A stretch of 64,000 nt of DNA from Thuidium tamariscinum. Taxonomy: Eukaryota > Streptophyta > Bryopsida > Hypnales > Thuidiaceae. The notes below the pieces were generated by a model, which was not told the DNA's origin, ran no database searches, and worked only from the letters and a program-made list of their open reading frames with translations. This document shows, in pieces, positions 11,660-23,722 of this stretch (its first letter is position 1; each line of letters opens with the position of its first letter). Location of the stretch: positions 40,825,682 through 40,889,681 of the forward strand of contig OX344749.2 in NCBI GenBank assembly GCA_947034885.2. The letters are read 5' to 3'. A program made the position numbers and the translations under genes.

Positions 11660-13490
11660 AATATTATGATTATTGTACCTAATTAAGAACAATTTCAATT
11701 GAAACAAATTAAGATTAATTACATCTACTATGGAGATGGTAAAATTCCTCTTGGTAAGGCACACTTTCATATATTTGCAATGTATGATGGTACAAGGTGA
11801 TGCAAAGTAGATGAAAGCTATCTTCTTGGTTTATAAAATGAATCCTTAGCCAATTGAACCTAGTATATTGATCCAATAACTATAATAATTATTTTTACAA
11901 GTTTATATTTGAGATTTAAAAGCACTATATTAGAAAACACATTCCAAATTTATATTTTGAAGAGATACAAGAAAATTCAAAATTTAACATTGAAAAATCA
12001 GTATAGACCTTTTCAAAAGTAAATTGAAAGACAAAAATTATAAAGGTGTTAGCAAATCATGCCAATGGCACCCCAATTTTTGTCTCAATATAATGGTTTT
12101 GTTGTTAGATAACTCAAAGTAGATGATCAAGATTTTGAATAGGAGATAATTTTGATAAGATATGGCTTAGATAAAATATGATTTAGAGAAGAATAACTAA
12201 AACCTTTACTTTAGTGGAAGGTTCTAAATAGAACAAAGGATATAAAGCTAAAAGTTGAAAAAAATCCTAGTCTATTTGAAAGACTAATGGTCTTTATTGA
12301 TAGCCTCCATTATATAAGACAAAGCTCAAGGTTAAAAAAACTCTTTTTGAAGATTGATCTATCTCTATGGTTGGATAGTTTGTTCTTTATAAAACATTTT
12401 TGTTAATAAATATATTTTGTGTTTCTATTGAGCATTCATTGTATTTTGAAGTTACAAGTTGTGAGAAGTATATAACAAATATCCAATTACCCCTCATTAT
12501 CTTGGGAAGCAATGAAGAAAGCCATGTTTCATAGCAAATTCTATCATGCCACTATCTAATATTTCCTACTTCTAACGTACTAATATGTAGCACTCCAATT
12601 CTAGTGACTCCAATGGTCACAGTCTCTTTAGAATGCACATGCTATGCAATGACATTGTTAGGTTCCAACTCTAGTTGTGAGTTTCCCAAATTCCTATAAA
12701 TCCCTTGAAACCAACTTCCACAAAATACCAAGCATATCATTTGATGACATAAGATAAGATTTTTATTGATGTCCAAGTGCTTAGTAATAGCAGTACTCAC
12801 CTCCAATGCTATCATTCCATGAATGATATTCAACTCCCCACTGCACCTATATAACTTGATTTTAGGATTTAGTAGTTTGGATTCAATGCCACAACCTATT
12901 GTGGAGTTGAATACCATCCAAATAGTGTCAAAAAGTACTTAACAACACATTCTAGTGCCATAAAGTAACATTCTATTTTGGAATTGTAGATGGATAGTAA
13001 AGTCTTGTGTGCCCTCCTACCAAACGTCAATATTTGGAGGGAACGAGGCATAGTGGTGTATTATACTTGGAATTTTGCAACAAATTACAAAAAAAAACAT
13101 GCCATAAAGATGATAGTGAGTCTCCATTACAAACCTTACTATCTATGACCACTGTAATTGGTGATAAAGGTGATAGTATTTGAGGATGGGAAAAAAATCA
13201 ATTTTTTATAATACTCTCTATTAGACTTGACAACCCTTATACAATGGATCATCACAACATGCAAGATGTAGTTTTACCTTGTGAAGACATCCAATCTCAT
13301 CATTCTCATGTATTAGCATTAAAATTGAGCTCAAAAGGACTAATGATTTTTCCATTAAGTTAAATTTTCACTTTAGATTCCAATAAAATTTAGAGTATAG
13401 TTCCATTTTCATGATCTACTTTTCGAATGAATCACTATAGACTATATACTTTTTCAAATATAACAAGTATTAAGTATAGTATAAATCATG
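11660..13490. other. AT-rich intergenic DNA
   Basis: I see no gene, RNA gene or clear terminal repeats. Reading frames are short and the longest (91 codons, minus strand, 12642-12917) has no recognisable features. Confidence 0.55.
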
Positions 13491-14340
13491 GGTCAGAATT
13501 TGACTCAAAATCGGGCCCTTTGCAGGGAGATGATTATGACCTATCCCGGCCAGAGTTGGGGAGCCCCACTGCTGAACAATACAAACAACCCTCTAAATGA
13601 TATTTTTATCTTTTTTAAATAAGTATTTTAGTTTATTTTGGCGTGAATTAAAACCCAAAAACATTGGGTTTTTTTTCCTTTGAGGTCTCACTCTCATTGT
13701 TTGAGGAGATCTCAAAATACTTTGAGTTTGCAATGAAGCAAGACTCCTTATATCCCCATGGGGTGGTGAAAATTCAAAATTCAAAATTCTAGTTCCAACA
13801 AGTTGTAATTCATATATCCCACATGGGTTGGAGTACCTCCCTCCCCCCCATGGGGATATAAGGAACCTTGCTCCATTACAAACTCATTTTTTCCTACATT
13901 CTCATGAAGTGGGTTTGGGGAGGCATGAGGTTCCATGAGAAGTGGAGCTCACTACATCCTCTTGGGGTGGAGGGTGGAGTCCCAATCCATGTAGGACAAA
14001 AGAGAGTTTCAAGTTGAAACTCTCTTTTGTCCCACATGGATTGGGACTCCACCCTCCACCCCAAGAGGATGTAGTGAGCTTCACTTCTCTTGGAAAATTT
14101 AAGCCAAGATGGTTTTCATTTTTCATCTTTTGGGGGACAAGAAATGTCTCATTTTTTGTACACAAAATTTCTTGTAAGCATTTCATTTAAAAAAATTGAA
14201 ATCGGATGGTCAGTGGGGGTCTGTACCCCGATTTCGGGGTCAAAAGTACAGTCAAACTTCCTTCCGAGCCCTGGCTTAAACTCAGCATTTTTCGTTTGCC
14301 CAGTAAATTTGACCACGCCTAGCCATATTTTGAGTCCTAA
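13491..14340 (+). repeat. Left arm of the long inverted repeat
   Basis: These 850 bp match the complement of 17802-18608 with scattered substitutions and small indels. Shared landmarks are GGTCAGAATTTGACTC at the outer end, the CCATGGGGATATAAGGA blocks in the middle and GTACAGACC-type sequence near the inner end. Confidence 0.85.
13941..14085. repeat. Near-perfect 145-bp palindrome inside the left arm
   Basis: The two 72-nt arms meet at base 14013 (GAGTTTCAAGTTGAAACTC) with very few mismatches. RNA from this segment would form a long hairpin. A shorter version occurs at about 18062-18165 in the right arm, where the central part has been lost. Confidence 0.85.
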
Positions 14341-14375
14341 TTTGCATGCGATGGGGTATAAATGGTTGGCTAACT

Positions 14376-14406
14376 GTGAGTCCCCGATTCGTCACCGGGG
14401 ACTCAC
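14376..14406. repeat. 11-bp perfect stem with 9-nt loop
   Basis: GTGAGTCCCCG (14376-14386) pairs perfectly with CGGGGACTCAC (14396-14406). It lies just inside the left arm. It could be a structured transcript element; no known family is recognised. Confidence 0.5.
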
Positions 14407-15756
14407 GGGTTCTTTTTTCGAATTCCTACATAAGCTAAGGCGTAATTAGGCTTATAAAACCCACAAAAGGACATTAAACCGGTATTGGCATTACACATAC
14501 CAATGTGCCATTTAGTCATTAGGTGGGATTTATGATAGTTTACATTCAAAAGAGCCCTTGTCTTAGCTAAATAGACGCCAAACTGATAGTGATGTGCAAG
14601 ATTAGGGTAAGAAGCCTAAAAAGGCCATGTCTAGGCTAGGAAGTCCTCATGGGGGAATCTAGGACGAATCCCCCACTCCCCATAGCATCGAAGAGAATAC
14701 GGGCGAAATACTAACCTTGAAATGTAGGTACCGGGCGATTTCCTAATTCTAAGAGCACGCAGTGGGGATGCAGATTTGCACCCAAGTGGGGGGATCCCAT
14801 GGGTGGTCCCCTCTAAAGTTTGGGAATTTTCCGACATTGTTTGGATATTTTTCCAGATGATCACTTTGGGTGGGCATTCGAAAGAATATCCCAAAGTGCG
14901 GTAAAATCCCACTAAAAATCCGGCGAAGCGGTCTCACACCAACGGAGCGCTTCCCCAAGTTTCAAGACAAATCGATAGTTGGAAGATCCCGAATCGGCGA
15001 CATTCCTCCCCAATTGACAATTAAATGACGGAAGCTGCAGTTGACCGGCGTACTGGGGCCATACGACATCGGAACAAAGCCTATCTTGGGTCTATTCCTA
15101 CCCCCCTCTATCTACTTAAGGGATTGGTGAAGGTTTGGGGTCCAAAATTGCCAAACTCCAAAAGTTGGGAATTTATCCCAACTTTGACCCCAGCTTATAC
15201 TAAGATTCTTTGAGAATTTGGACATAGTCTAAGGGACAAGGGGTTTCTTTAAGGCTAATTATGGCCTTCCGGACCCAATGGCGCAATCCATTTGCCATTC
15301 GGAGATAAACTCCAAAAGTTAGCCTTTTGGGGACAACACATGGAGGAGAAAATAGGGTTTAAGGCCCCCCCATGCTTTTGGGGGGAGTTTGGGCCCCAAT
15401 GGCCGTGGGGAACGTGTAGGGAACGCGTGGGGAACTCCGAGCACATGTGGGAGCAAGTACCACCTCAAAAAGTTAGTAAAGGTGGCTCCAAGTGCTTGGT
15501 GTAAGTAATTTCAAACTAAGTAGGTGGGAACACATAGGAACTTCTCCCATGTGAGAACTTGTAGATTTTGGGGAAGGTAAATTAGGTGGTTTTGCAAGTT
15601 CTTGTAAGCTTAGGTAAGATTTGAATTACTCAATTCAAATTGTGTAGATTTTAGGTGGATAGTTAGATTTGGGATTGGTAAACATGTACGGACCTCCTAA
15701 ATTCCCTCATCTAGTTATTTTTAGTAGATTAAGAGGGGGGGTTGCTCCCTTTTGAG

Positions 15757-15810
15757 TATAAAAGGGGTGGCATTCTCCTCTCATTCTCTCTCTCTTTTCT
15801 CACTCCTACT
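15757..15810 (+). promoter_or_regulatory. Putative Pol II core promoter (TATA box plus CT-rich initiator region)
   Basis: TATAAAAGG at 15757 is followed ~15-50 bp downstream by a long CT-rich tract (TCTCCTCTCATTCTCTCTCT), the layout of many plant core promoters and LTR promoters. It sits in the core of the long-inverted-repeat element. No recognisable ORF follows, so if used it would give a non-coding transcript. Confidence 0.4.
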
Positions 15811-16084
15811 CATTTAAGAGAGGAGGACTATTGGGCCCGGGTTATGCCAGAATTCCTTTGGCTTTTGATGCCAAGGGAACTTTTGATGGTCTTTTGGGGT
15901 TTTTACACCCTTGGTAAGTGTGGTTTGTACTTGGGGACTTGAGACCCCCCAAGTTGGTGGAATTTTATGCAATTTAAGCTTGATTCACTCTTGTATTGTG
16001 CCACTATTGAGAGGTGTTGTGGGAGAGAACTTGGGAGGAACCGAGGGGTTACTAGGGAAGTGACTTCGAGAGTATGTTGCATCT

Positions 16085-16272
16085 TGTGTTCACCCTCTTC
16101 TCCCTCTTCTCTTGGTCACGGGGTTAATCTAGTCCCATAGGGAACGGCGAAGCTTTGACTATAGCATTGGACAAATTGTGTGTTCACCCTCTTCTCCCTC
16201 TTCTCTTGATCACGGGGTTAATCTAGTCCCATAGGGGACGGCGAAGCTATGAACCCCCACCATCCTTAGAAA
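16085..16272 (+). repeat. Tandem duplication, 94-bp period, two copies
   Basis: The unit starting TGTGTTCACCCTCTTCTCCC at 16085 recurs at 16179 with few changes, including the shared GGTTAATCTAGTCCCATAGG and ACGGCGAAGCT stretches. A third partial echo (CACGGCGAAGCTTTGAACCCCC) occurs near 16310. Confidence 0.85.
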
Positions 16273-16547
16273 CCAAAAGTCTTAGCCACGTGTCAAAACG
16301 CCTCACTCTCACGGCGAAGCTTTGAACCCCCTAAGTCTTAGCGGGGTGTCAAATAACCTTCTCCTTGAGTTAGAATCAACGTTTAGTGTCCAACACGGTT
16401 GGCACTAAGTCAACGTTTAGCATCCAACATCCATTGGGTTAAAACCCTTGGGCCACATTAGCTTGTTTTGGTTAAGAAGTTCCTAGTTTCACTTGAAAAC
16501 CAAAAATCCAAAGTTTGTTTCCAAACTCCAGCGTTGGAGCCCAGCCA

Positions 16548-16625
16548 GCCAAGGACCGCGCCCAGCCAGCCAGCCGAGAGCCCAGCCAGCTGAGTCCCGC
16601 AACCAGCCAGCAGGGTCCGCAGCCG
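16548..16625 (+). repeat. GC-rich CAGCCAGC minisatellite
   Basis: The units CCAGCCAGC, CAGCCAGCCAGC and CAGCCAGCAG recur within about 80 bp. The stretch is the most GC-rich part of the element core. Confidence 0.75.
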
Positions 16626-16700
16626 GGTACCGCAGTAGGGTCCACAGGGGTCCAGGGGGTTCGGGGGTCCAGTGGGTCCTTGGACAATAAATTAGTAGCA

Positions 16701-16784
16701 ATTAGTTGGGTTAGGGGATAGTCTAGAAATTAGTTGGTTTAGTGGATAGTCTAGAGATTAGTTGAGCTAGGAAATAGTAAACAC
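16701..16784 (+). repeat. 28-bp tandem repeat, three copies
   Basis: ATTAGTTGGGTTAGGGGATA starts at 16701; related units start at 16729 and 16757, giving a regular 28-bp period with drift in the last copy. Confidence 0.8.
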
Positions 16785-17084
16785 TAGTAGGGTGGGGAGG
16801 TAGTTTGCAAAAAAGACCTATTTGTAAAAAAACACCCGGAAGGGGATAAATAAAAGAGCCGGGCCAAGACATGGCAATGATTGACGTGGTGTGGAGCGAA
16901 GAGGACCGGACACGGGGGACACACAGAACGGAGGTGGGCCTCTAAACCTTCCTTTGATTTAAATTAATTGATGCAATAGGGAATTAGCTAGGAGGAAAAG
17001 GTTAACATCTCAAGTGAGATTAAGGTCCGGCGATTAGCAACCACGAATAGGAAGACAACCATAAAGAGAAGTAAAATAATGAAT

Positions 17085-17400
17085 ACACAAACATAGAGTG
17101 AATTACACAGAGTAGGCAAATACAAATATGTAGAATAGAAGAATATGTAGAGTAGAAGAGTATAAATACATAGAGTAGAGGAAGGCGTAGATTAGACTAA
17201 AACCAAGACAAATACATAGAGTAGAATAAAGCGAAGACAAATATGTAGAGTAGAATGAAGCGAAGATAAATACATAGAGTATAATAAAGCGAAGACAAAT
17301 ACGTAGAGTAGGTCAAATACCAAAACGTATAAGAATACAAGTACATAGAGTAGATCAACACAAGGACAAATACGTAGAGATGGGGTAGAAAATGCCAAGC
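17085..17400 (+). repeat. Minisatellite with AATACATAGAGTAGA core
   Basis: The core (AAATACATAGAGTAGA or ATACGTAGAGTAG) recurs about ten times with spacing around 25-35 bp, linked by AATAAAGCGAAGACA segments. The minus-strand reading frames through it (17192-17649) are repeat translations rich in Leu, Tyr and Val and are not credible genes. Confidence 0.85.
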
Positions 17401-17471
17401 ATAGAGTAGAGTCAACCAAAGGCAACCCATGGGGATAAAATAGGAGGAATAACCCCCTAGATTGGGCAGAA

Positions 17472-17596
17472 GGAAGTAATTAGAAGTAGGATAAGAGAAC
17501 AAAACACATAAAGTAAGGAAGTAATTAGAAGTAGGACAAGAGAACGAAACACATAAAGTGAGGAAGTAATTAGAAGTAGGACAAGAGAACAGAACA
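17472..17596 (+). repeat. 45-bp tandem repeat, nearly three copies
   Basis: Units beginning GGAAGTAATTAGAAGTAGGA start at 17472, 17517 and 17562, a strict 45-bp period; the last copy is cut short after AGAGAACAGAAC. Confidence 0.9.
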
Positions 17597-17801
17597 AGTA
17601 CACACCTAGGATAATTAGGGTAGCAAAAGATCCATTGCTTGGAAGGCACAGTGGATTTGACGCTTAAACACCCGTAGGAGTAGGTTGGTAAACAAGAGCC
17701 TGGTTGTGATCACTTAATTCCAAGGGTGGGAATGAAGCACCTACACTAACCCGGCAAAATACCCAATTTGAGCTATATTTTGAGCTGCAGTGGGGACGGT
17801 C

Positions 17802-18608
17802 TTAGGACTCAAAATATGGTTGGGCGTGGCTAAATTTATTGGGTAGACGGAAAAATGTTGATTTTAAGTTAGGGCCCAGAAGGAAGTTTGATTGTACTTT
17901 TAACCCCGAAATTGAGGTACAGACCCCTGCTGACCATCCAATTTCAATTTTTTCTTAAAAATGAAATACTTACAAGCAATTTCGTGTACAAAAAATGAGA
18001 CATTTCTTGTCCCCCAATAGATGAAAAATGAAAACCATCTTGGCTTAAATTTTCCAAGAGAAGTGAAGCTCCCTATATTCTCTTGGGGTGGAGGGAGGAG
18101 TCCCACATGGATTGGAACTCCTCCTTCCACCCCAAGAGGATGTAGTGAGCTCCACTTCTCATGGAACCTCATGCCTCCCCAAACCCACTTCATGAGAATG
18201 TAGGGAAAAATGAGTTTGCAATGGAGCAAGGTTCCTTATATCCCCATGGGGTGGAGGGAGGTGCTCCAACCTATGTGGAATATATGAATTGCAACTTGTT
18301 GGAACTAAAAATTTGAATTTTGAATTTTCACCACCCAATGGGGATATAAGGAGTCTTGCTCCATTGCAAACTCAAAATATTTTGAGACATCCTCAAGCAA
18401 GGAGAGTGAGACCTTAAAGGAGAAAAAAAAGCCAATGTTTTTGGGCTTTAATTCAAGCCAAAATAAACTGAAAAACTTGTTTAAAAAAATAAAAATATCA
18501 CTTAGAGGGTTGTTTGCACTGTTTAGCAATGGGGTTCTCCAACTCTGGCCGGGATGGGTTATAATCATCTGCCCTGTAAAGGGTCTGATTTTGAGTCAAA
18601 TTCTGACC
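17802..18608 (-). repeat. Right arm of the long inverted repeat
   Basis: This is the inverted partner of 13491-14340. It ends at 18608 with GTCAAATTCTGACC. It is ~40 bp shorter than the left arm because the central part of the internal palindrome is missing. Confidence 0.85.
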
Positions 18609-19105
18609 AATGCGGTGGGGATGCTCTAACATCCTCTGCAAACCTCTAATTCCGACAATCCGACCACGCTGGCTTGTTCTACCTGAAGTTTACCGTACCG
18701 TGGCTTATGATTCCCTCTGCAAGTTTCACCCTGCACATTCTGTCACCGTGCAGGCGCTACTGTAGTGTACAGTGCCGCTTTTTTCATGGCCATGTACTGT
18801 ATGACAAAGATTTGAAAGGTTGATGTGAAAAAGGGGAGCCGCACCAGAACAGGGAAAGCAACACCTGTGGTGGAGGGGGCACCGGTACAAGTGGCACACA
18901 TGCTTCCATGCCCACCCACCCTCCTTTGCCAATAAGGAGAATGCAGAGTCACGGTAGGAGGGTCCCGCCGAGGGCCCGTGGCCCTGGGACCTCATGCAGT
19001 GGATCTCACTGTGGATCAGTCATTATCTCAACGCATTCGACCAAATGAATATACGGTGCATTATTACTGGTTGAGGGTCGCACTTAATATGGTATGCCTA
19101 CACTA
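18609..19105. other. Less AT-rich intergenic segment, no gene recognised
   Basis: The base composition is close to that of the gene regions, but the reading frames (for example 18726-18995 minus) show no recognisable domain. It may be a relic of single-copy DNA between two repeats. Confidence 0.4.
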
Positions 19106-19109
19106 AATA

Positions 19110-19510
19110 CGGTGGAAACACCCAAAACCGTCCAAATAAGGAATTCAGCATAGTTGGAGGCATCTTTTTCTGAAAATGATATTTTTCTAGTATTAGCGAG
19201 TGAAAATCATGAATATGAAAAAAAAATAGATTTTTCGGAATCAATATGTAATTTCTATAAATTTTCAAAGTGTTGGCTCCCTAGACCATTGGAACTGTCC
19301 TATAGGTGTACCCTAAATTGAATTCTGCTGAAATCAGCTGTCAGTGAATGAAAATTATACATGTGTCTTACAACTGCATGAGCAAATTATATTTAAACAT
19401 TTGTTGGACACTTTAATGAATGCTTATGGATAGATTTAGTAAAACTCTAGGGTGTAGGAATAGGTACAGGGACGGAAATGGGTGTTTCTCCCTTAGTGAA
19501 TTTTGGTTGC
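19110..19510 (+). repeat. Dispersed direct repeat, copy 2
   Basis: This segment matches 5008-5410 in the same orientation, again starting TGGAAACACCCAAAACCG. Similarity is high for ~220 bp and weaker to the end. See copy 1. Confidence 0.7.
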
Positions 19511-21672
19511 CCCTCGCTAACTTCTTGACATTCCACACTATAGAAATATGTATTGTCACCGTATACTTCTGGCAGGTTCATGCCGAAATATTTTACTTTA
19601 TGGAATTTGACGATTTAGCAAACACATATGAATTTTTTAAACTTTCCAGCACTTTATGAGGATACTTCTAATTTTGGATTGATTCTTTCTATTCATGCAT
19701 ACATATGTTCCTTTTTCTAATTGTTCTTTAGAACAATTGCTTCAAATTTTTAGAAATAGTTATAAATAATTTTCTAAATTTCGACATCTTCCAAATTTTC
19801 CCGTGTTATTTACAAAACTGACGTACATATATGGTATTGTACAAGAATGCACTACTTCAAATTAGTTATTAGTGTAAGTAGAGTTTATGAACCTCCATTT
19901 GTTCAAATGGAAGTATTTGTAGAAATAGTTGTTGACTTTGATGGCTTGTAAAGTAACTTTCTTGGAATGAAGCAATCTAATTGTGAAGGCAACCTAATTT
20001 CACTATTTAGTGTAGAAGATTTCTTGGTATGAAATGAAATGAATTGACTACAATGCTAAAATTCAAGTTGTTAGGGCTAATAGATATTTAGGGACCTATG
20101 CCTATAAAGTCAAATTTTATAGTTTTCATTTTTGTGACATTAGCCTTCTAACCCTTTGACTCCTTAATGACCAAGGCACATATCAATTAGAAATTGTGAA
20201 AATTTCCACTTCCTAGGACTATGTCAAAAAAATGATTATTATTTTTTATACAATTTAAATTTGTACTAAACTATTATGAAAATGTGTGGTAAAAAGTGGC
20301 AAAAACTTTGACTATGCAAATTGAAAGATTGTAATGTTTGAAAGCTAGGTCAATAAGTTGTTTTTCTTAGGGCTAGTAACCTTTAACCACTCCTACTAGG
20401 GAGAAATTTGTACACTACACATATTACTTTTCTGAGTTTGCATCTTGTATCATTTGGGTCATATATTTGTCAAATTTCAAAAGTAGAGGAGGGATTTTGT
20501 AAAAGTTGTCTAGTAAAAAAATAGGTTTTGGAAAGCGTAACATTTGATCTAGTAACCCAATAGCAATAACAACTATATTCCTACAAAAGAGGGACACGTT
20601 CACACTTGTGTCTAGATTTTGTAAACCTTTGATCAAATTTGACTTTATAGAAACCTACTTAGATTTTCATTTGTCTTTTAAAGGTGACCCCTATAACAAC
20701 ACTACAAACACTAAGAGGATAGTGAAGGCATTGATAGGTGGAAGGGGATAAAAGATGGTTATTATTATTATGATAGGAGATATGAAATATATATGATGAA
20801 AGAAAGAAAGAAAGAGGTATAAGAGGAGGCAATAAACAAATTGTTTGGAGCTATATGAGGGTTTTACGTAAGAGCTTGTCATAATGCGATAGCTAAAGTT
20901 GAAAGGAATTCAAGCGCTACGATGTATCGTTCAAGTTTTGAGGGTTTAATGCTTAATGTAAGGATTTGGGAGGTTGATATTTTAAATAAAAATATATATT
21001 TGGATTCTTAATAGTAAATATACAAACATCTACTACACCAAGACCTCCATGCTTTTTTGAATAGACAACACTCTTTATAACATGTCACCTCAAACCATTT
21101 ACGAGATGACATGTGGCACTCTTTTTGTAGAAAAATGACTTGATTTTTCCTAAGTCAAACCTTTGTATAGGGTTTATGAGTTGGTTTTAAATCCTAAATG
21201 CTCTAGGCACCAAAGTTTGGTGTTGACAAAACTTTGAAGTTAAATAAATCTTAACCAAGTGTATTTTTTTGGTAGTTTATATTTTTGAAAGATTATTTTG
21301 AACTTCAGTTTTTGCATCAAGAACTTAATTTTGAAAATGATCAATTTAAAAAAATTTCTATTCAAGATTTTTTCCAAAGAGGTTCATTACAATCTTGACT
21401 TTTCATAGCTTTGAAGGCTCTTAGAAATGACCCTCAAATACATAAGACCTTGGAGAAAAAATCACATTAGAAATTCATTTAAATACATTCTAGAATTAAT
21501 TGATTTTGAGAATTTGTATATTAATTGGGATTATGCATGTTAGGCCCTTCAACCTCATACTTTTTAGATAACCAACTTTTTAGTTTTGACATGTGAAAAG
21601 AAGATTGAAAGAGATCAAGTCACTTTTGCACTTTTAACACCTAGGTTATCAAACATTATAATCTTTTTATGT
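19511..21672. other. AT-rich intergenic DNA with a microsatellite
   Basis: No gene is recognised. A short (ATT)n run occurs near 20759 and a (GAAA)n run near 20800. The segment ends at the insertion site of the giant Ty3 element. Confidence 0.55.
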
Positions 21673-21677
21673 ATAAG

Positions 21678-23690
21678 TGTAGTGTAAACTTTAACTATTC
21701 AACAAAACCCAAGGCAAATAGTATACGGGGGTAATTCCACAAGGAAAGGCAAATAAGTCTATCGTATTATGACTAAGGTCACTTGTTTTACGTTTTGGAT
21801 ACTTATCTAAGTAATTTATGCACTGGTTTTAGGAGTAAATAAACAAACCCCACTCTTATGTCAAATTTCCATAGTCCATTACCATATGCTATTTATATAA
21901 GACTCAATGAATGCAGTCACAGTCCTGCCTAGTAGTTGGCTCGTGTCAAATATTCTGGACAATTGGTCCGGGGGATGTCAAATTGTCTTATGCATGCTCT
22001 ATCAACTTAGTCAAAATGCCAAGGTATATATTTTAAATACAAATAAACTTTTAGGTAAATACTTCCTTCATTATTTCCATTTTCTTTTACCATATGCAGT
22101 CTACACCGTTCTATATTATTTAGCCTATTTGCTAAATTAAATGCAAATATCAAATCGGTATTTTACTAACCATTTGTCCGTATGCAAAGCATGAAAAGAT
22201 AGAACACTTATCTCTTCAATTTGACCTTTATCTTTTCACCATTGCTCCATCTCCATCTTCAACCTCCAATGTGACTTCCTTTAATTGGCTTCGGCCGAGT
22301 CAAGTGGTCGTACACATGTTCTTTCTCCAAACCATGTCTTTAATTTTGAATTATTAAAGTGATTTATTTGTTATTTGTATTTTCTTTGCTATGGCGAATT
22401 GGTTTATTACACTCAAATGGTATTCCTTTAATTTTGTGAAATTCCTCACATCTTGAATTGTTCACTTATGATTCTTACTTTCTTCCCTTCTTAAGAATTT
22501 ATCATTCTCAGATTTTCAATTAGGCTGAATTTATCTAATTTCAATAATTACTTCTTATAATTAAATAAATTCGATTTGAGAATTTAATAATTAATTACTA
22601 ACATTAATTTAATGAATTTTACTGAAGTCAATTAGAAATTGTTTGATAACGAATTGTCCAAGCAATTCGACTTAAACAATTTCTCTTTCAAGCTATTCTC
22701 CCAATTTATATATTCACAAAATTTAATAATGGCTGAATATTAATATTTGAATTATAATAACTGAATTTAATTATATTATTAAAGTGTTAATTTCAGATTG
22801 CACACCATGAAAAACTTGAATATTAGCCATGTTACGAATTCACAAAATTACGAATTGGGACTCAGTCAATTAGATCAACAACCAGGGATATCATCCCAGT
22901 CGATTAGACCATTAACTCACACATATACAATTTCAGCCAAGTACATTCACAGACTCAAATTGACTTAAACAATTAACACTGAATTAAGCAATTAGACATC
23001 CATACAGTTGCATGCTTAAGACCTCCAAAAATCCACAATGAACTCACAATTTACAAGGCAACTAAGCATACATGCACTTGGGATAACCTCCCATCAATTA
23101 GACAACAATCTGAGATATCCTCTCAAACAATTTGACATACCAATTAGACATTACACATCAAAGTAATTCACAATACCCAAATTGACAGATTCCAATCACA
23201 ATTTAGTTTAAGAACAAACTCAACACAAACACAAATAAAGCACACACAAATTGATAGGATAACCTCCTAATCAATTCACAAACAATTAGACTCACAAGAA
23301 ATTCACAACACTCACTACCCGTGAGGTTGGAATGCAAAGACAAATTGCAAAATTATACTATATTGATAATATTGGCAAAGTACAAAAGCATGAGAAAAAT
23401 TAGACAACCGAGAGAGTGAGTGAATGAATTGGAGTTGCCTCCTTGTCATATAGTCCACAAAATTTAGAAGAGAAAGATTGGGAAACATGCCCTTTCAATT
23501 CTCAACTTCTAACTACCCATTTGACTTGCCTTTTAATCTAAGTCTACTAACCCATTGAAATTCTCAATTAAACTTTCACACAAGATTAATGCCATTTTGT
23601 CACACTATCATGGGAAATAGACTAATTCTGAATACTATTTACCTTAACTAAGTCAAATAAGCAAAAATGTTTTCAAAATGTGAGTCTACA
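21678..23690 (-). repeat. 3' LTR of the giant Ty3 element, 2013 bp
   Basis: It runs from TGTAGTGTAAACTT to GTGAGTCTACA in plus-strand sense and is identical to 37399-39411 except for one base seen. It is AT-rich and holds many ATTAGAC / AATTTGAC motifs near 22840-23300. The 77-codon frame at 21907-22140 is antisense to the element and is not considered a gene. Confidence 0.98.
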
Positions 23691-23703
23691 TAGCCCCCAA
23701 CTT
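23691..23703 (-). promoter_or_regulatory. Polypurine tract beside the 3' LTR
   Basis: On the minus strand the LTR is preceded by AAAGTTGGGGGCTA, a typical plant Ty3 second-strand primer. It follows the ORF3 stop by ~20 bp, in a setting (GAGGAC then AAGTTGGGGGC) that resembles the one after pol at 29371-29399. Confidence 0.8.
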
Positions 23704-23722
23704 TACCAGATTGACGTCCTCG

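Larger units (their letters stand above)
13491..18608. mobile_element. 5.1 kb element with ~0.8 kb terminal inverted repeats (foldback- or MULE-like)
   Basis: The sequence 13491-14340 is an inverted copy of 17802-18608, from the outer GGTCAGAATTTGACTC to the inner TATTTTGAGTCCTAA. Each arm contains further near-perfect palindromes, so the unit folds at several scales. The core (14341-17801) is more GC-rich than the surroundings and full of short tandem repeats; it includes a TATA box but no ORF that I recognise. Long inverted arms with internal repeats recall Foldback elements or non-autonomous Mutator-like elements. I could not find a convincing target duplication: the bases flanking the outer ends (TAAATCATG and AATGCGGTG) do not match. 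The right arm may continue a few bases further than the left. Confidence 0.7.

Noticed and set aside
17192-17649. Minus-strand ORFs of 77 and 150 codons
   Set aside because: They are translations of a minisatellite and a 45-bp tandem repeat.
5008-19510. The two 400-bp direct repeats as LTRs of a 14 kb retrotransposon
   Set aside because: Although both start with TG, there is no primer site, polypurine tract, target duplication or pol between them, and similarity fades without a clear end.
21907-22140. 77-codon plus-strand ORF in each LTR (also 37628-37861)
   Set aside because: The copies are identical because the LTRs are; the frame is antisense to the element and has no recognisable features.
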